Positions 9,613-19,710 are shown, counted from the stretch's first letter. The stretch is 64,000 bases of DNA from Candidatus Nitrospira neomarina (GCF_032051675.1 NZ_CP116968.1:1922001-1986000); one strand, 5' to 3'. Notes: generated from the letters alone by a model not told the origin. Made by a program: numbers and translations.

Positions 9613-11451
9613 ATGCTGAATCAAAAACGCCGAAAAGACCTTCGCAATGTCGCCATCATCGCTCACGTCGATCATGGCAAAACAACGTTAGTGGATGCCC
9701 TGCTCAGGCAAACCGGCGCGCATGTCTTCAAAGAAGGCGAAGCCGTCATTATGGATTCGAATCCTTTGGAAAAAGAGCGTGGCATTACCATTTTTTCGAA
9801 AAATGCTTCCCTCCTTTATAAAGATACCCGCATCAACCTCGTTGATACGCCTGGCCATGCCGACTTTGGGAGTGAAGTCGAGCGAATTCTACGCATGGTG
9901 GATGGCGTGCTCTTGCTCGTGGATGCCTTTGATGGCCCGATGCCCCAAACCAAGTTCGTCCTGAAAAAATCGTTGGAATTGCATTTGAAACCCATCGTCG
10001 TGATTAACAAGATCGATCGCCCCAGCGCCCGTCCTGAAGAAATCGTGAATCAAACCTTTGATTTGTTTTGTGAACTGAACGCAACCGACGAACAGTTAGA
10101 TTTCCCCATTGTGTATGCATCCGGAAAAGAAGGAATGTCCACGCTGGACATGAGTGATCCCGCCGTTGATATGAAACCCTTATTAGACACGATCATTCAT
10201 CGGGTGCTGCCGCCCGTGGCTGATCCCGAGCAACCGTTTCAAATGCTCGTGACTATGTTGGAATATGACTCCTATATCGGTCGTGTGGCAGTGGGACGGA
10301 TTGTTCATGGGATGATTGAAGTCGGCAATCAGATCGTCGCCGTTAAACGGGATGGCACCATTTCCCGCGGCAAGGTCACCAAACTGTTGGCTTATCAGGG
10401 GCTCACCCGCATCGAAACCGATTTCGCCCAAGCCGGAGACATTATTTCTCTAGCCGGCCATCAGGACGTTCGGGTGGGAGAAACCTTAGCTTCTCCTATA
10501 AATCCCACAGCCTTACCGACCGTCAATGTTGATGAACCGACGATTTCCATGAACTTCTCCCATAATACCAGCCCGTTGGCAGGAAAAGACGGAGGGCGCT
10601 TTCTCACGTCGCGACACATTCGTGAACGCCTGGCTCACGAAGCCATGATGAATGTGGGCATTAAAGTGGAGGAGGCCGATGGTGGCGAGCGATTTACGGT
10701 CTCAGGACGCGGCGAACTCCATTTGTCCATTTTAATCGAAACCATGCGTCGGGAAGGTTTTGAATTAGAGGTGTCACCGCCCAAAGTTATTTACAAAGAG
10801 ATGGATGGCGAAATTCTGGAACCTGTCGAACTGGTGGTCATTGAGGTAGATCCCGGTTATCAGGGTGCGGTCATTGAAGCCCTGGGTGGCCGCAAGGCTG
10901 AAATGAAAGACCTGCGGATCAGTGCGGTCGGCACCGTCCGCATGGAATTCCATATTGCGTCGCGTGCCCTTTTGGGATTTCGCAGTGAATTATTGAGGAT
11001 GACCAGAGGCAGCGGTGTCATGTCACAAATTTTTCATGAATACCAACCCTTTAAAGGAGAGATTCCTCATCGTTCGGCTGGAGTCCTCATTTCTCATGGT
11101 CCTGGACAAGCCGTGGCCTATGGCCTCTGGGGACTTCAAGATCGTGGAGAAATTTTCCTCCATCCTGGGGACGACATTTATGAGGGCATGCTGGTTGGGG
11201 TCAACAACAAAGGCAATGACCTGGTGGTGAATGCCATTCGCGAGAAAAAACTCACCAACATTCGGGCCTCTGGAACCGATGAAGCCATTCACCTCATTCC
11301 GCCGCGGGAAATGACCCTGGAATTCGCCTTGGAATTCATCGAAGATGATGAACTGGTCGAAGTGACTCCCAAAAATGTGCGGCTGCGAAAGCGCTACCTC
11401 ACCGATAATGAGCGCCGCTCCGCTCGCAACCTGTCCAAGAAGGCCCAATGA
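9613..11451 (+). CDS. typA: Translational GTPase TypA/BipA
   Basis: 612 residues from the ATG at 9613, the usual TypA length. The frame is open back to 9415, but only from 9613 does it read as the family ([20 protein letters not shown]). GTPase motifs are G1 AHVDHGKT, the switch region with RGITI, G3 DTPGH and G4 NKID. They are followed by EF-G-like domains II, III and V and the TypA-specific C-terminal domain. BipA binds the 70S ribosome and helps 50S assembly and growth under stress or cold. The gene stands alone, followed by a strong hairpin at 11486-11521. Confidence 0.96.
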   Translation: MLNQKRRKDLRNVAIIAHVDHGKTTLVDALLRQTGAHVFKEGEAVIMDSNPLEKERGITIFSKNASLLYKDTRINLVDTPGHADFGSEVERILRMVDGVLLLVDAFDGPMPQTKFVLKKSLELHLKPIVVINKIDRPSARPEEIVNQTFDLFCELNATDEQLDFPIVYASGKEGMSTLDMSDPAVDMKPLLDTIIHRVLPPVADPEQPFQMLVTMLEYDSYIGRVAVGRIVHGMIEVGNQIVAVKRDGTISRGKVTKLLAYQGLTRIETDFAQAGDIISLAGHQDVRVGETLASPINPTALPTVNVDEPTISMNFSHNTSPLAGKDGGRFLTSRHIRERLAHEAMMNVGIKVEEADGGERFTVSGRGELHLSILIETMRREGFELEVSPPKVIYKEMDGEILEPVELVVIEVDPGYQGAVIEALGGRKAEMKDLRISAVGTVRMEFHIASRALLGFRSELLRMTRGSGVMSQIFHEYQPFKGEIPHRSAGVLISHGPGQAVAYGLWGLQDRGEIFLHPGDDIYEGMLVGVNNKGNDLVVNAIREKKLTNIRASGTDEAIHLIPPREMTLEFALEFIEDDELVEVTPKNVRLRKRYLTDNERRSARNLSKKAQ

Positions 11452-11485
11452 CTTTTGCCTCCTTCCTTTTTTCGACCTGATTTTT

Positions 11486-11521
11486 GGGCCTTGCCATCAC
11501 TAAACCGTGGGGGCAAGGCCC
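11486..11521. other. Strong intergenic hairpin after typA
   Basis: GGGCCTTGCC (11486-11495) pairs perfectly with GGCAAGGCCC (11512-11521) over ten bases with a 16-base loop. It lies 35 bases after the typA stop. No U tract follows on either strand, so it is not a canonical intrinsic terminator, though it could still stop transcription or protect the 3' end. Confidence 0.55.
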
Positions 11522-11879
11522 ATGGGCATTCTCTCCGAATCAACCCGCCTGCCTTGTGAAAAAACTCTTTCAACAGAATGTGTCAATGGCACCTTCCTCT
11601 CAGGCCTTTCTCAATAATCCCTCGTAAAAATGGCTCACAAAAGACTGGAAAATCACTTTGGTTGCCCCTCTTATTTTCAAATTAACCGGTCCAAGTAGCT
11701 ATTAGGCAACTCTCCGCCCTACTTGCCATAAGATTTTGACCTCCTAGGCGTTTTCCCTTCTTCAGCACTTTCCTCTTTCATCATTTTTACGTATAATTCA
11801 GGCCTACCGTCCAGACGGGAAAAAGCCTTGCCGGCAAGGCCTATCGCCCGATAGCAGTCCATACCATTGTGGAGCAGGC
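11522..11879. promoter_or_regulatory. Upstream region of dapF-like gene with palindrome and -10-like box
   Basis: A TATAAT hexamer lies at 11792-11797, but no good -35 box is found at 16-18 bases. A perfect 16-base palindrome GCCTTGCCGGCAAGGC lies at 11826-11841, between that box and the start codon. It uses the same GCCTTGCC/GGCAAGGC arms as the hairpin behind typA. No gene is visible here. Confidence 0.35.
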
Positions 11880-12749
11880 ATGAACAACAATTTCTTCAAA
11901 GGACATGGCCTGGGCAATGACTATATTGCTCTCGACCCAGCCAAAATGTCTTTTAAATTAACACCGCGGACTATCCGGGCTCTCTGTGATCGGCATTGGG
12001 GAGTGGGCAGTGACGGCATTCTGGCGCTCGGGACCTCGAAAAAAGCGGACTTTGGACTGCGCATATACAACCCAGACGGGAGTGAAGCCGAGAAATCCGG
12101 TAATGGACTGCGGATTTTCGGTTGCTATCTGTACCACACCAAGCATACGAGGAAAAAACACTTTACCGTAGAGACCAAGGGCGGATTGGTTGAGATCCAT
12201 TTGGAACTTAACGGCCATGGATACGTGAATGGGGCCACAGTCGATATGGGACGAGCCTCGTTTCAACCCATTTCTCTCCCCTGCACCTTACGGGTGCCTG
12301 AATTAATTCAACAGCCGGTTAAAGCCGCAGGCCAGTCTCTCCGGTTTACCGGGGTCAGTGTCGGAAACCCGCATTGCGTGGTGTATAAGAAACAGGAAGA
12401 ACAATGGACCCGCCAGGACCTTCTTGAAATCGGGCCTGAACTGGAAAACCATATCATTTTCCCCAAACGAACCAATGTCCAACTGGCCGTTCCAACCGGG
12501 CCTCGGACCATTTCTATTTTGATCTGGGAACGGGGTGCGGGAGAAACACAAGCCTCAGGCTCCTCCGCCTGTGCGGCGGCTTGTGCCGGAGTACGGTTAG
12601 GGTTAGTTAAAAGTCCCGTGTGCGTAAAGGCGCCTGGAGGAACATTGGATATTACCGTTGATCCTCAGTACAACATCACCATGAAAGGGCCCGTCACCGA
12701 GGTCGCCAGAGGGGAAATCAGTCAGGCCTTCATAGACGCCCTGCGTTGA
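11880..12749 (+). CDS. DapF-like epimerase homologue lacking both catalytic cysteines
   Basis: 289 residues with the two-lobed diaminopimelate epimerase fold throughout: FKGHGLGNDYIALD at the N-terminus, NPDGSEAEKSGNG, VGNPHCV and ERGAGETQASGSSACA. In DapF the two catalytic cysteines sit in the CGNG and ACGTG/ACGSG motifs. Here both are serine (Ser73, codon TCC; Ser226, codon TCA). The substrate-binding Asn, Glu and Arg neighbourhoods appear kept. Genuine DapF converts LL- to meso-diaminopimelate for lysine and peptidoglycan using a thiol pair. With Ser/Ser the protein may be inactive in that reaction, may act on another substrate, or may have another role. It stands alone. Confidence 0.85.
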   Translation: MNNNFFKGHGLGNDYIALDPAKMSFKLTPRTIRALCDRHWGVGSDGILALGTSKKADFGLRIYNPDGSEAEKSGNGLRIFGCYLYHTKHTRKKHFTVETKGGLVEIHLELNGHGYVNGATVDMGRASFQPISLPCTLRVPELIQQPVKAAGQSLRFTGVSVGNPHCVVYKKQEEQWTRQDLLEIGPELENHIIFPKRTNVQLAVPTGPRTISILIWERGAGETQASGSSACAAACAGVRLGLVKSPVCVKAPGGTLDITVDPQYNITMKGPVTEVARGEISQAFIDALR

Positions 12750-13187
12750 AATAGATATCTATTCCCCCCTCCTGGGCTCGCTTTCGGAGTTGAGTTTTTA
12801 CCCTGCTGGAATTACCTCCCGAACTCTTACAGAAAGGCCAAGACATTCCGAAATGCTGCTACGATAACTCTTTCCAGAAGGGCATCCAGGTCCCTGACTT
12901 TCCATCTCGAAGAATCATTAATGATTCTTTCTCAGACTTTTTCTGCACCGTCTCCGAGGCGAAGGCAGGGGGCCTAAACCAGAGACTATCTGCCACCAGA
13001 CTCATCAGTTCAGACCCTTTGCCCCATGACCATTCAGGCAATAACCATAGGTCCGATTCACACGTTTGCCCTGCTCTGCCTTGCCTGGAGGATCATCCTC
13101 CAACACCATGACTCCCGACAACCTGATACAGACCTTCGCGATACAACCTCGAAACGAGCATTCGCCTACTCTCCTGTGTAGGCTGAT
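12750..13187. other. Gene-free stretch between dapF-like gene and peroxidase
   Basis: No credible gene. A 14-base palindrome AATAGATATCTATT lies directly after the dapF-like stop (12750-12763). A perfect 20-base palindrome lies at 12910-12929 (half-site AAGAATCATT), followed by a T-rich run. The flanking genes converge here. Confidence 0.5.
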
Positions 13188-14258
13188 TTACTCTGGTAAC
13201 TTCGGAAACTCAAACGGAATCGGTTCGCCGGTCAATGCTTTCAGAAAGGCAATCAGATCGGCTTTCTCTTGCGGCGCCAATCCCAGTGGTTTCATCAATG
13301 GACTTAACTGAGGATTGGCATTTCCGCCTTTATCGAAAAAGTCGATCACCTCCTCTAATGTCTTAAAGGCACCGTCGTGCATATACGGTGCAGATTCCGT
13401 AATGCTTCGAAGCGTTGGAGTTTTGAATGCCCCTTTATCTCGTTCACGACGAGTCACATAATACCGGCCCAAATCTTCTTTCATCGGTCCCACTTGCGGC
13501 ACGCCAAGGTTGTGGAATCGATTATCCGTAAAATTAGAATCGTTGTGACAGAGGATGCACCGGCCTTTTCCTTTAAAAAGGGCCATCCCACGCTGGGCGT
13601 CTTCTCCCATCGCTTGTTGATCCCCTAAGACAAACTTATCGAAGGCGGAATTGGTGGAGATGATGGTCCGTTCATAGGCAGCGATCGCTTCAGCGATTCC
13701 CTGCAAACTCACTCCGGTTCCGAATACTTTCTGAAACTCTTCCTTGTAGCCGCTTATCTTCGCAATTTTGGGAACGACAGCTTCATGGGTCTCAGCCATT
13801 TCAACGGGATTATGAATAGGACCAATGGCCTGTTCTTCCAAAGAGCCGGCTCGACCATCCCAAAATTGGAAGGGATTAAAAGCGGTGTTGTACACTGTAG
13901 GGGATTGCCGGCCGCCCCGCAGCCCTCCAACGCCCACCGAGGTTTGGTTGGGATCAGCAAATCCCGCAACAGGGTTATGACAAAACGCACAAGAGATCGC
14001 ATTGTTTTTGGATAACCGACCATCAAAATACAGCTGTTTTCCAAGAGAAAGTTTTGCCGCGTAATTGAGGTTGCCAGGAGGCTGTGGAACAACAGTCGGG
14101 AGTGGACCAATGTCGGGAACCGTATGACCATCAACCGTGATCATTTCCACTGCCGAATGAGGGCTCGTTTCACTCCCTATTCCAGTGGAAGTGAGGCTCA
14201 GTCCTACCAGGATTGTGCAAAGTACTGTGGTCAGCCCCCTTTTGATTGCTGGCTTCAT
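13188..14258 (-). CDS. Diheme cytochrome c peroxidase (MauG/CcpA family)
   Basis: 356 residues with an N-terminal signal peptide (about residues 1-29) and AGGAGG 10 bases before the ATG. Two c-type heme sites are visible, CAFCH (Cys90, Cys93, His94) and CILCH (Cys234, Cys237, His238), the arrangement of bacterial diheme peroxidases and MauG. These periplasmic enzymes reduce H2O2 with electrons from small cytochromes, or carry out protein oxidations in the MauG branch. The sequence alone does not decide between the two. There is no mau gene cluster around it, so a peroxide-detoxifying role is the simpler reading. Confidence 0.93.
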   Translation of the reverse strand: MKPAIKRGLTTVLCTILVGLSLTSTGIGSETSPHSAVEMITVDGHTVPDIGPLPTVVPQPPGNLNYAAKLSLGKQLYFDGRLSKNNAISCAFCHNPVAGFADPNQTSVGVGGLRGGRQSPTVYNTAFNPFQFWDGRAGSLEEQAIGPIHNPVEMAETHEAVVPKIAKISGYKEEFQKVFGTGVSLQGIAEAIAAYERTIISTNSAFDKFVLGDQQAMGEDAQRGMALFKGKGRCILCHNDSNFTDNRFHNLGVPQVGPMKEDLGRYYVTRRERDKGAFKTPTLRSITESAPYMHDGAFKTLEEVIDFFDKGGNANPQLSPLMKPLGLAPQEKADLIAFLKALTGEPIPFEFPKLPE

Positions 14259-14478
14259 TCCGTCTTTCCCTCCTGATTAGTTTGATGCCGTTCCCGATGA
14301 ACAAAACCCTTTATTGAATAGTTTAGTGTACCCTGAATGTCCGCAAAATTAAAACACAATTGCTTCATCTACACTGAAGAGAGATGCTTCAACCTGGTTT
14401 TTTAGGTAAGTTCCTATCCAACATGGGGGCCTTGCTGAAAACATCTGATTCGCCATTCCACCTCACAATGAATTTTAC

Positions 14479-17001
14479 ATGAAGACACACATGTATCCCA
14501 TTGATGCGGTCGTTCCACAACTACAGCAGACCCTCAGGCAACACCCAATCGTCCTGCTCACCGCTCAGCCTGGTGCCGGGAAAACGACACAGATCCCGGT
14601 GGCCCTTCTCCAAGAACCGTGGTTGATTCCAAAAACCATCATGATGCTGGAGCCTCGACGGTTGGCCGCGCGTGCAGCCGCGCGCCGTATGTCCGATCTT
14701 CTGGGGGAAACCGTTGGCACCACCGTTGGATATCGAACACGGTTGGATACTAAAATCAGCCCCAACACAAAACTGGAAGTGGTAACCGAAGGCATTCTCA
14801 CCAGAATCCTGCAGCACGATCCCTCTTTACAACACTACGGCCTGGTCATCTTTGATGAATTCCATGAACGTAGTCTGCAAGCCGATCTGGGCCTGGCCTT
14901 ATGCCTGGAATCCCAGAAGGTATTTCGAGAGGATCTCCGGCTGTTAATCATGTCGGCCACACTCGACAGTGCGGCCATCTCCCAACAATTGAGACAGGCT
15001 CCCGTGATCAGCTGCGAAGGTAAGATGTTTCCGGTCGAAACCCGTTACGTCGGAAAGCCGGATGGGAAATTTTTCGCCATGCAGGTGGCCCATACCATTC
15101 ATCGTCTGCTGAAGACCGAACAGGGCAACCTCCTTGTGTTTCTTCCAGGTGCGGGAGAAATCCGCCAGGTGGAACGCCTCCTGGCAGACCTTCCTCTTGA
15201 CCCCCATACTCGCATCGCTCCTCTCTATGGGGATCTATCCGCTCAGGCTCAGGACCAGGCTATTCTTCCACCGCCTGCCGGATGGCGCAAAGTGGTCCTA
15301 TCCACGAATATTGCCGAATCCAGTCTCACCATCGAAGGTATTCGTCTCGTCATCGATACCGGGCTCATGCGCGTACCACGTTTTGATGCACGCAGCGGTA
15401 TGAGCCGGCTGGCCACCCTCACGGTCTCTCAACAATCGGCAGAACAACGTCGCGGGCGGGCGGGACGCCTGGAACCCGGCCTGTGTATACGGTTCTGGTC
15501 TGAAGCCGAGCAGCGTACCCTCACCCCCCGGACCACACCGGAAATTCTTGATGCCGATTTAACCTCACTCGTGTTGGAGTTGTGCCAATGGGGAAATCAC
15601 GATCCCCAGGAATTAATCTGGCTTGACCCTCCTCCTGCCGGCGCCATCGCTCAGGCACGACACCTCCTTCACTCCCTGGGCGCATGTGATACCTATGGCC
15701 ACATCACCGATCATGGCCGGGCGATGGCCGATCTCCCCATGCACCCGCGACTCGCGCATATGGTCCTGAAGGGAAAGGCGCTGGGAGTGGGAGCCTTCGC
15801 ATGCGATCTTGCCGCAGCCCTAAGCGAACGAAACCTGTTCAAAGGATCAATCGCACGGGAACATGCCGATCTTCGCACCCGCTTTGATATGCTCTATGGT
15901 GGCGCCCCTGTTCAGAGAAACACCCGGGCTCCGGATAGGGGAACCATCCAACGCATTCGCCAGGTCTCTCAGTCGTGGCAACGGACACTGCACATCATCA
16001 CTCCTCACCATGGCCCCAAACAACAGATTGATCAGTTGGGTGTACTCCTGGCGCTGGCCTACCCCGACCGGATTGCGCAACGACAATCAGATGAGGACAG
16101 ACGATACCGCCTGGCCAACGGGCGAAGCGCAAGATTTCATCACCCGGATCCATTGGAACATGAAGAATGGCTCGTGATCGCAGATCTTAACGGTGCCCCG
16201 GCAACGGCACTCATCTTTGTGGCTGCCCCGATTTCAGTTGAAGATCTCATCTCCCATTGCGGGGATCTCATACAGTCAACGGATTCTGTGATGTGGGATG
16301 CCTCGACCCAAGCGGTCAGATCCATCCGGCAACGACGACTCGGAGAACTCATTCTTGAGGAAGGCCGCCTTCCCGATCCTGATCCTGATTTGGTGTTGAC
16401 CGCGCTCCTCGACGGCCTTCGAAACACAGGCCTCTCCTGTTTGCCCTGGAATCCCACACTCAGAAACTGGCAGGCGCGCGTCCAATTTCTGCGCCGCGCC
16501 ACGGAACCGGGATCCCCTTGGCCGGATGTCTCGGACGACACACTCCTTGAGACATTGGACCAGTGGCTTGGGCCCTTTCTCAGCAATCTCTCCAGCCTCA
16601 ATCAGCTGAAACGGATCGATCTTGCCTGGCCGCTTCAGGCGCTCCTTTCTCCTGAACAACGGCGCACGCTCGACACTCTGGCGCCCACTCATCTCACGGT
16701 ACCGACAGGATCGCACATTCCCTTGGATTATCTGTCAGGAGAGATTCCCGTTCTGGCTGTCCGTCTTCAGGAATTATTCGGACAATGCGACACGCCCCGC
16801 CTGGTCAATGGGAGAGTCCCTGTCCTCATTCATCTGCTTTCTCCGGCCAGACGCCCTGTTCAGGTCACCCAGGATCTCACAAGTTTTTGGAAAACCGGTT
16901 ACACGCAAGTGAGAAAAGAATTGAAGGGCCGCTACCCCAAACACTTCTGGCCCGATGACCCTCTCCAGGCCCCTCCCACTCGCGGCATTAAAAAGCGATA
17001 A
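14479..17001 (+). CDS. hrpB: ATP-dependent helicase HrpB (DEAH-box)
   Basis: 840 residues, full length for HrpB. Walker A is AQPGAGKTTQIP (residues 29-40). The DEAH-type motif II is DEFHERS (126-132). Motif III SAT and motif VI QRRGRAGRLEPG are present, followed by the HrpB-specific C-terminal region (LDYLSGEIPVLAVRLQELFG, near 755). HrpB is a widely conserved putative RNA helicase whose exact role is not settled. It is transcribed divergently from the peroxidase gene with 220 bases between them. Confidence 0.95.
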   Translation: MKTHMYPIDAVVPQLQQTLRQHPIVLLTAQPGAGKTTQIPVALLQEPWLIPKTIMMLEPRRLAARAAARRMSDLLGETVGTTVGYRTRLDTKISPNTKLEVVTEGILTRILQHDPSLQHYGLVIFDEFHERSLQADLGLALCLESQKVFREDLRLLIMSATLDSAAISQQLRQAPVISCEGKMFPVETRYVGKPDGKFFAMQVAHTIHRLLKTEQGNLLVFLPGAGEIRQVERLLADLPLDPHTRIAPLYGDLSAQAQDQAILPPPAGWRKVVLSTNIAESSLTIEGIRLVIDTGLMRVPRFDARSGMSRLATLTVSQQSAEQRRGRAGRLEPGLCIRFWSEAEQRTLTPRTTPEILDADLTSLVLELCQWGNHDPQELIWLDPPPAGAIAQARHLLHSLGACDTYGHITDHGRAMADLPMHPRLAHMVLKGKALGVGAFACDLAAALSERNLFKGSIAREHADLRTRFDMLYGGAPVQRNTRAPDRGTIQRIRQVSQSWQRTLHIITPHHGPKQQIDQLGVLLALAYPDRIAQRQSDEDRRYRLANGRSARFHHPDPLEHEEWLVIADLNGAPATALIFVAAPISVEDLISHCGDLIQSTDSVMWDASTQAVRSIRQRRLGELILEEGRLPDPDPDLVLTALLDGLRNTGLSCLPWNPTLRNWQARVQFLRRATEPGSPWPDVSDDTLLETLDQWLGPFLSNLSSLNQLKRIDLAWPLQALLSPEQRRTLDTLAPTHLTVPTGSHIPLDYLSGEIPVLAVRLQELFGQCDTPRLVNGRVPVLIHLLSPARRPVQVTQDLTSFWKTGYTQVRKELKGRYPKHFWPDDPLQAPPTRGIKKR

Positions 17002-17409
17002 TTTTTTGCGGGAGGTGACACCCATGAACCTGGCAGGCCAATCCGATGAAGAATCATGAGCCATCGCCATCATGGACAATTTCATGGAAGGATCAACCGA
17101 CATTGACCGTTCCATGCATACGACGGGTTTTTCAAAATGGCTGAAGAATTGTTCACCAAGAAACAAGAGATTGGTCTCAGGCCTACCTTTCAAGGTTACT
17201 TGCACTCATTGAGATTCCCAGTGGGGCATACTTGGCTAAAAAACGGGCGCACTCATCCCTTGGTCTCAAAATTCTCAGCAAAGATTTCCCCTTTACACCT
17301 TTAGGGAACGTCCTGACTCCCTTGCTATTCTTATGGAGAATTTTTAAGGTACGCTTGATGACTAATTGTTCTATAGGCCTTTTCATTTTCGACCTAAGGA
17401 GCCGGCCTC
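17002..17409. other. Gene-free stretch after hrpB
   Basis: Several short open frames exist on both strands but none shows family resemblance or a good ribosome site. No terminator-like hairpin or promoter stands out. Confidence 0.45.
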
Positions 17410-18216
17410 ATGCATTCAAAATTAGCTTCTCATATCCTGGTGACGGCGGGTTGGGTCTTCGGGAGCTTTTTCCTGGGATGCTCCAGCGTGGAACTCACAA
17501 AGATCCCCCAAAAACCCCTGCCCTTCCATCCCCCTCCTCTGATTGAATTACCATTGGAATTGCCACCGGAAGGAGGTCCACGACGCCCCGTCGATGCCAT
17601 GTCCCCCACGACCTTATCCGGTCCGGGACCGGAGATTATCATTGTCGAATCCGACCAGCCTGCCTTACGTGCCACAGCAGAACAGGATCCGGACGTGAAG
17701 ACCCAATTGGGCGATCGTTTTGCCTACATCAATACCGAGGAGGTCCCTGCCAACCAATGCCTGGTGACCCTGCAGGAAGACGACACGGCTAACCCTCGAG
17801 CAACGGAACGGGCATCGGCTTCCGATGCCTCCGCATATCGGTTAACTTACTACAGTTACACCCACAATGTGGCCGTGCATGTCTGCATGGAAAATGACCG
17901 AATGTCTTCTGTCCAGCAGGATCCGCGTGAGGGCTACCAGCCCGAAGAAGGTGAAGAAGAAATCACGACAGCCATTGAACTGGCCAGAGGAGATCAACGA
18001 ATTGCCCAGGAGGTTCAGCATCTGCACGGACATGCCATTCTGACTTCCCCTGAAGAATACCGGTACTTCTGGGTGAGCGACGAAGCGGGGTTCGGTGACC
18101 GGGTATTTTGGGTCACATTTTCTGAAACGCCGGAGAGCTTGGCCCTCTACTTTGCACGAGTTGACCTCACTTCTCAGACCGTCTTAGACGCAGGCAAGGA
18201 GGCAGGACCCCAATGA
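17410..18216 (+). CDS. Putative lipoprotein of unknown function
   Basis: 268 residues, preceded by AAGGAG. The N-terminus is a lipoprotein signal ending in the lipobox FFLGC at about residue 24, so it is probably anchored to a membrane on the periplasmic side. A proline-rich linker (about residues 30-60) follows, then an acidic globular part with two cysteines (NQCLVTL and VHVCMEN). I do not recognise a family. The stop codon overlaps the first possible start of the next gene (ATGA), so the two are translated together and may form one envelope complex. Confidence 0.75.
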   Translation: MHSKLASHILVTAGWVFGSFFLGCSSVELTKIPQKPLPFHPPPLIELPLELPPEGGPRRPVDAMSPTTLSGPGPEIIIVESDQPALRATAEQDPDVKTQLGDRFAYINTEEVPANQCLVTLQEDDTANPRATERASASDASAYRLTYYSYTHNVAVHVCMENDRMSSVQQDPREGYQPEEGEEEITTAIELARGDQRIAQEVQHLHGHAILTSPEEYRYFWVSDEAGFGDRVFWVTFSETPESLALYFARVDLTSQTVLDAGKEAGPQ

Positions 18217-18242
18217 CTAATCCCAAACAAGGAGCGCGTCGC

Positions 18243-19226
18243 ATGGCATCATTTCGATATTTTCTGGCCGGTGTCGCATTGACCGGTACTTTGATGGTCA
18301 GCCCCGCTTTGGCCGACTGGGAATCCAAACCATTTACCTGGGGTCCGTGGGCCTTATATCTTGACATGAAAGATGCTGCTGGCCTGGGGCTTCGCAATGT
18401 GTCCTATCAAGGCAACCTGATATTAGGTAAAGCGGATTTGCCCGTGATCCGGGTCAAGTATGTCCGGGAGTGGCCGGCCTGGCATCCCTTCAGTTGGTTT
18501 GGCCTAGGACGATCCAGTGGCCGATGCGGACCATTCGAGGATCGGATCAGCCCACAGCGCCTCAAAAAAAATCCTAACTGCGATGGGAAAAAGCTCTGTC
18601 AGGCCGAACATACCATCCAAGGCGTGAAGTGGTTGGAATTAGGAATGTATGCCAAAATCGGTCAATACCATCTGTATCAGGCCTGGTATCTGAGCGAAGA
18701 CGGTCGCCTGTATCCAAGCGTTCAGAGCTGGAATCTCTCTTGTAATACCGACCATGAACACCATGCCTACTGGCGACTGGACTTTGATATCAGCGGATCC
18801 GATCAGGATCAGGTCTTTGTCCTGGACCGGAATTCTGTAAAAGACAACGGTTGGGGACCGGGGTGGGAAAAATATTTGGTAGAGGAAGATGACAAGAAGC
18901 CCGGCACCAACAGCCAGGATCGCGTTTGGTTTGTGCGCGATTATCCCACCGGGCAGGGTGTCTGGGTTATTCCAGGTCCATTTGATGGGAAATCGAAGAA
19001 GTTTTCAGATCGTGATGTCTCGATTCGAAAATTTTACCGGGATGAAGATGCCGGCTGGCCATTTGGCGCACGTGGAGATTTGGAATTTAAAAGCGATGAA
19101 AGCGTCCAGGAGACCAATGTGGTCTTTTGGTATGTGGCCCATCTTCCTCATAAGGCAGCGGAAGGGGATCGACCGATGCGTTACTGGATGGGGCCACTTC
19201 TCCAGGTTCATCAAGAAACTCCCTAA
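18243..19226 (+). CDS. Secreted protein resembling a copper amine oxidase core, lacking the TPQ site
   Basis: 327 residues from the ATG at 18243, chosen for AAGGAGC nine bases upstream. An in-frame ATG at 18213 overlaps the previous stop. A signal peptide ends at ALA (about residue 24). The opening (DAAGLGLRNVSYQGNLIL) and the segment DHEHHAYWRLDFDI match copper amine oxidases, whose copper ligands sit in an H-x-H followed by such a strand. The protein is about half the usual length. I find no Asn-Tyr-Asp/Glu site for the topaquinone cofactor in the 60-100 residues before the histidines. It could be a non-redox relative, or a copper-binding partner of the lipoprotein encoded upstream. Confidence 0.6.
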   Translation: MASFRYFLAGVALTGTLMVSPALADWESKPFTWGPWALYLDMKDAAGLGLRNVSYQGNLILGKADLPVIRVKYVREWPAWHPFSWFGLGRSSGRCGPFEDRISPQRLKKNPNCDGKKLCQAEHTIQGVKWLELGMYAKIGQYHLYQAWYLSEDGRLYPSVQSWNLSCNTDHEHHAYWRLDFDISGSDQDQVFVLDRNSVKDNGWGPGWEKYLVEEDDKKPGTNSQDRVWFVRDYPTGQGVWVIPGPFDGKSKKFSDRDVSIRKFYRDEDAGWPFGARGDLEFKSDESVQETNVVFWYVAHLPHKAAEGDRPMRYWMGPLLQVHQETP

Positions 19227-19329
19227 CACATCTTGAGGCAGGCGCAACAAGACACTGCCAATGAACTATCGTGATTTCTCTCGCCTGTGGCCTTAACCGG
19301 AATAGGTTCCATGGCAGGTAGACCATCGC

Positions 19330-19494
19330 TTACTCAGCCTTGACCCGCTGATCCGGCCCGAGCATCCCGGTGAGCGCAAGGAGGAAACCCATCAGAAGTG
19401 CCAAACTCTCGACAAGAGGTTCTCCCTGCACCGTCAATTTAAGGGAACCTATTCGAGAAGGCCCCAATGCTCCCAAGGAATTTGATACCGTCAC
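19330..19494 (-). other. Possible short membrane-peptide gene or gene remnant
   Basis: A minus-strand frame reads from a GTG at 19494 to a TAA at 19330 and ends with a hydrophobic helix (LALLMGFLLALTGMLG) followed by a polar tail (PDQRVKAE). Composition is protein-like, but there is no good ribosome site and an in-frame stop lies 12 bases upstream of the GTG. It may be a small membrane peptide or the 3' end of a lost gene. The rest of the 19227-19710 gap shows nothing. Confidence 0.2.
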
Positions 19495-19710
19495 ATTTCC
19501 AAATTAATTTCACAGGCCCCCTCAACAATTTCTTTTCTGAGTATTCAAACTTCCGGTATGGCTTCAATTGTTGGTTTTCCTGCATTGTATCATCGCCTTT
19601 TTCAGGAAAGTTTTGCTATGGTGACCTACTCATAACAAACTGCCGATATTTTCAAAATAGTTCTTATTTTCTTCATTATCTCTAGCTTCACGAGTAAGGA
19701 ACCTTAAGTC

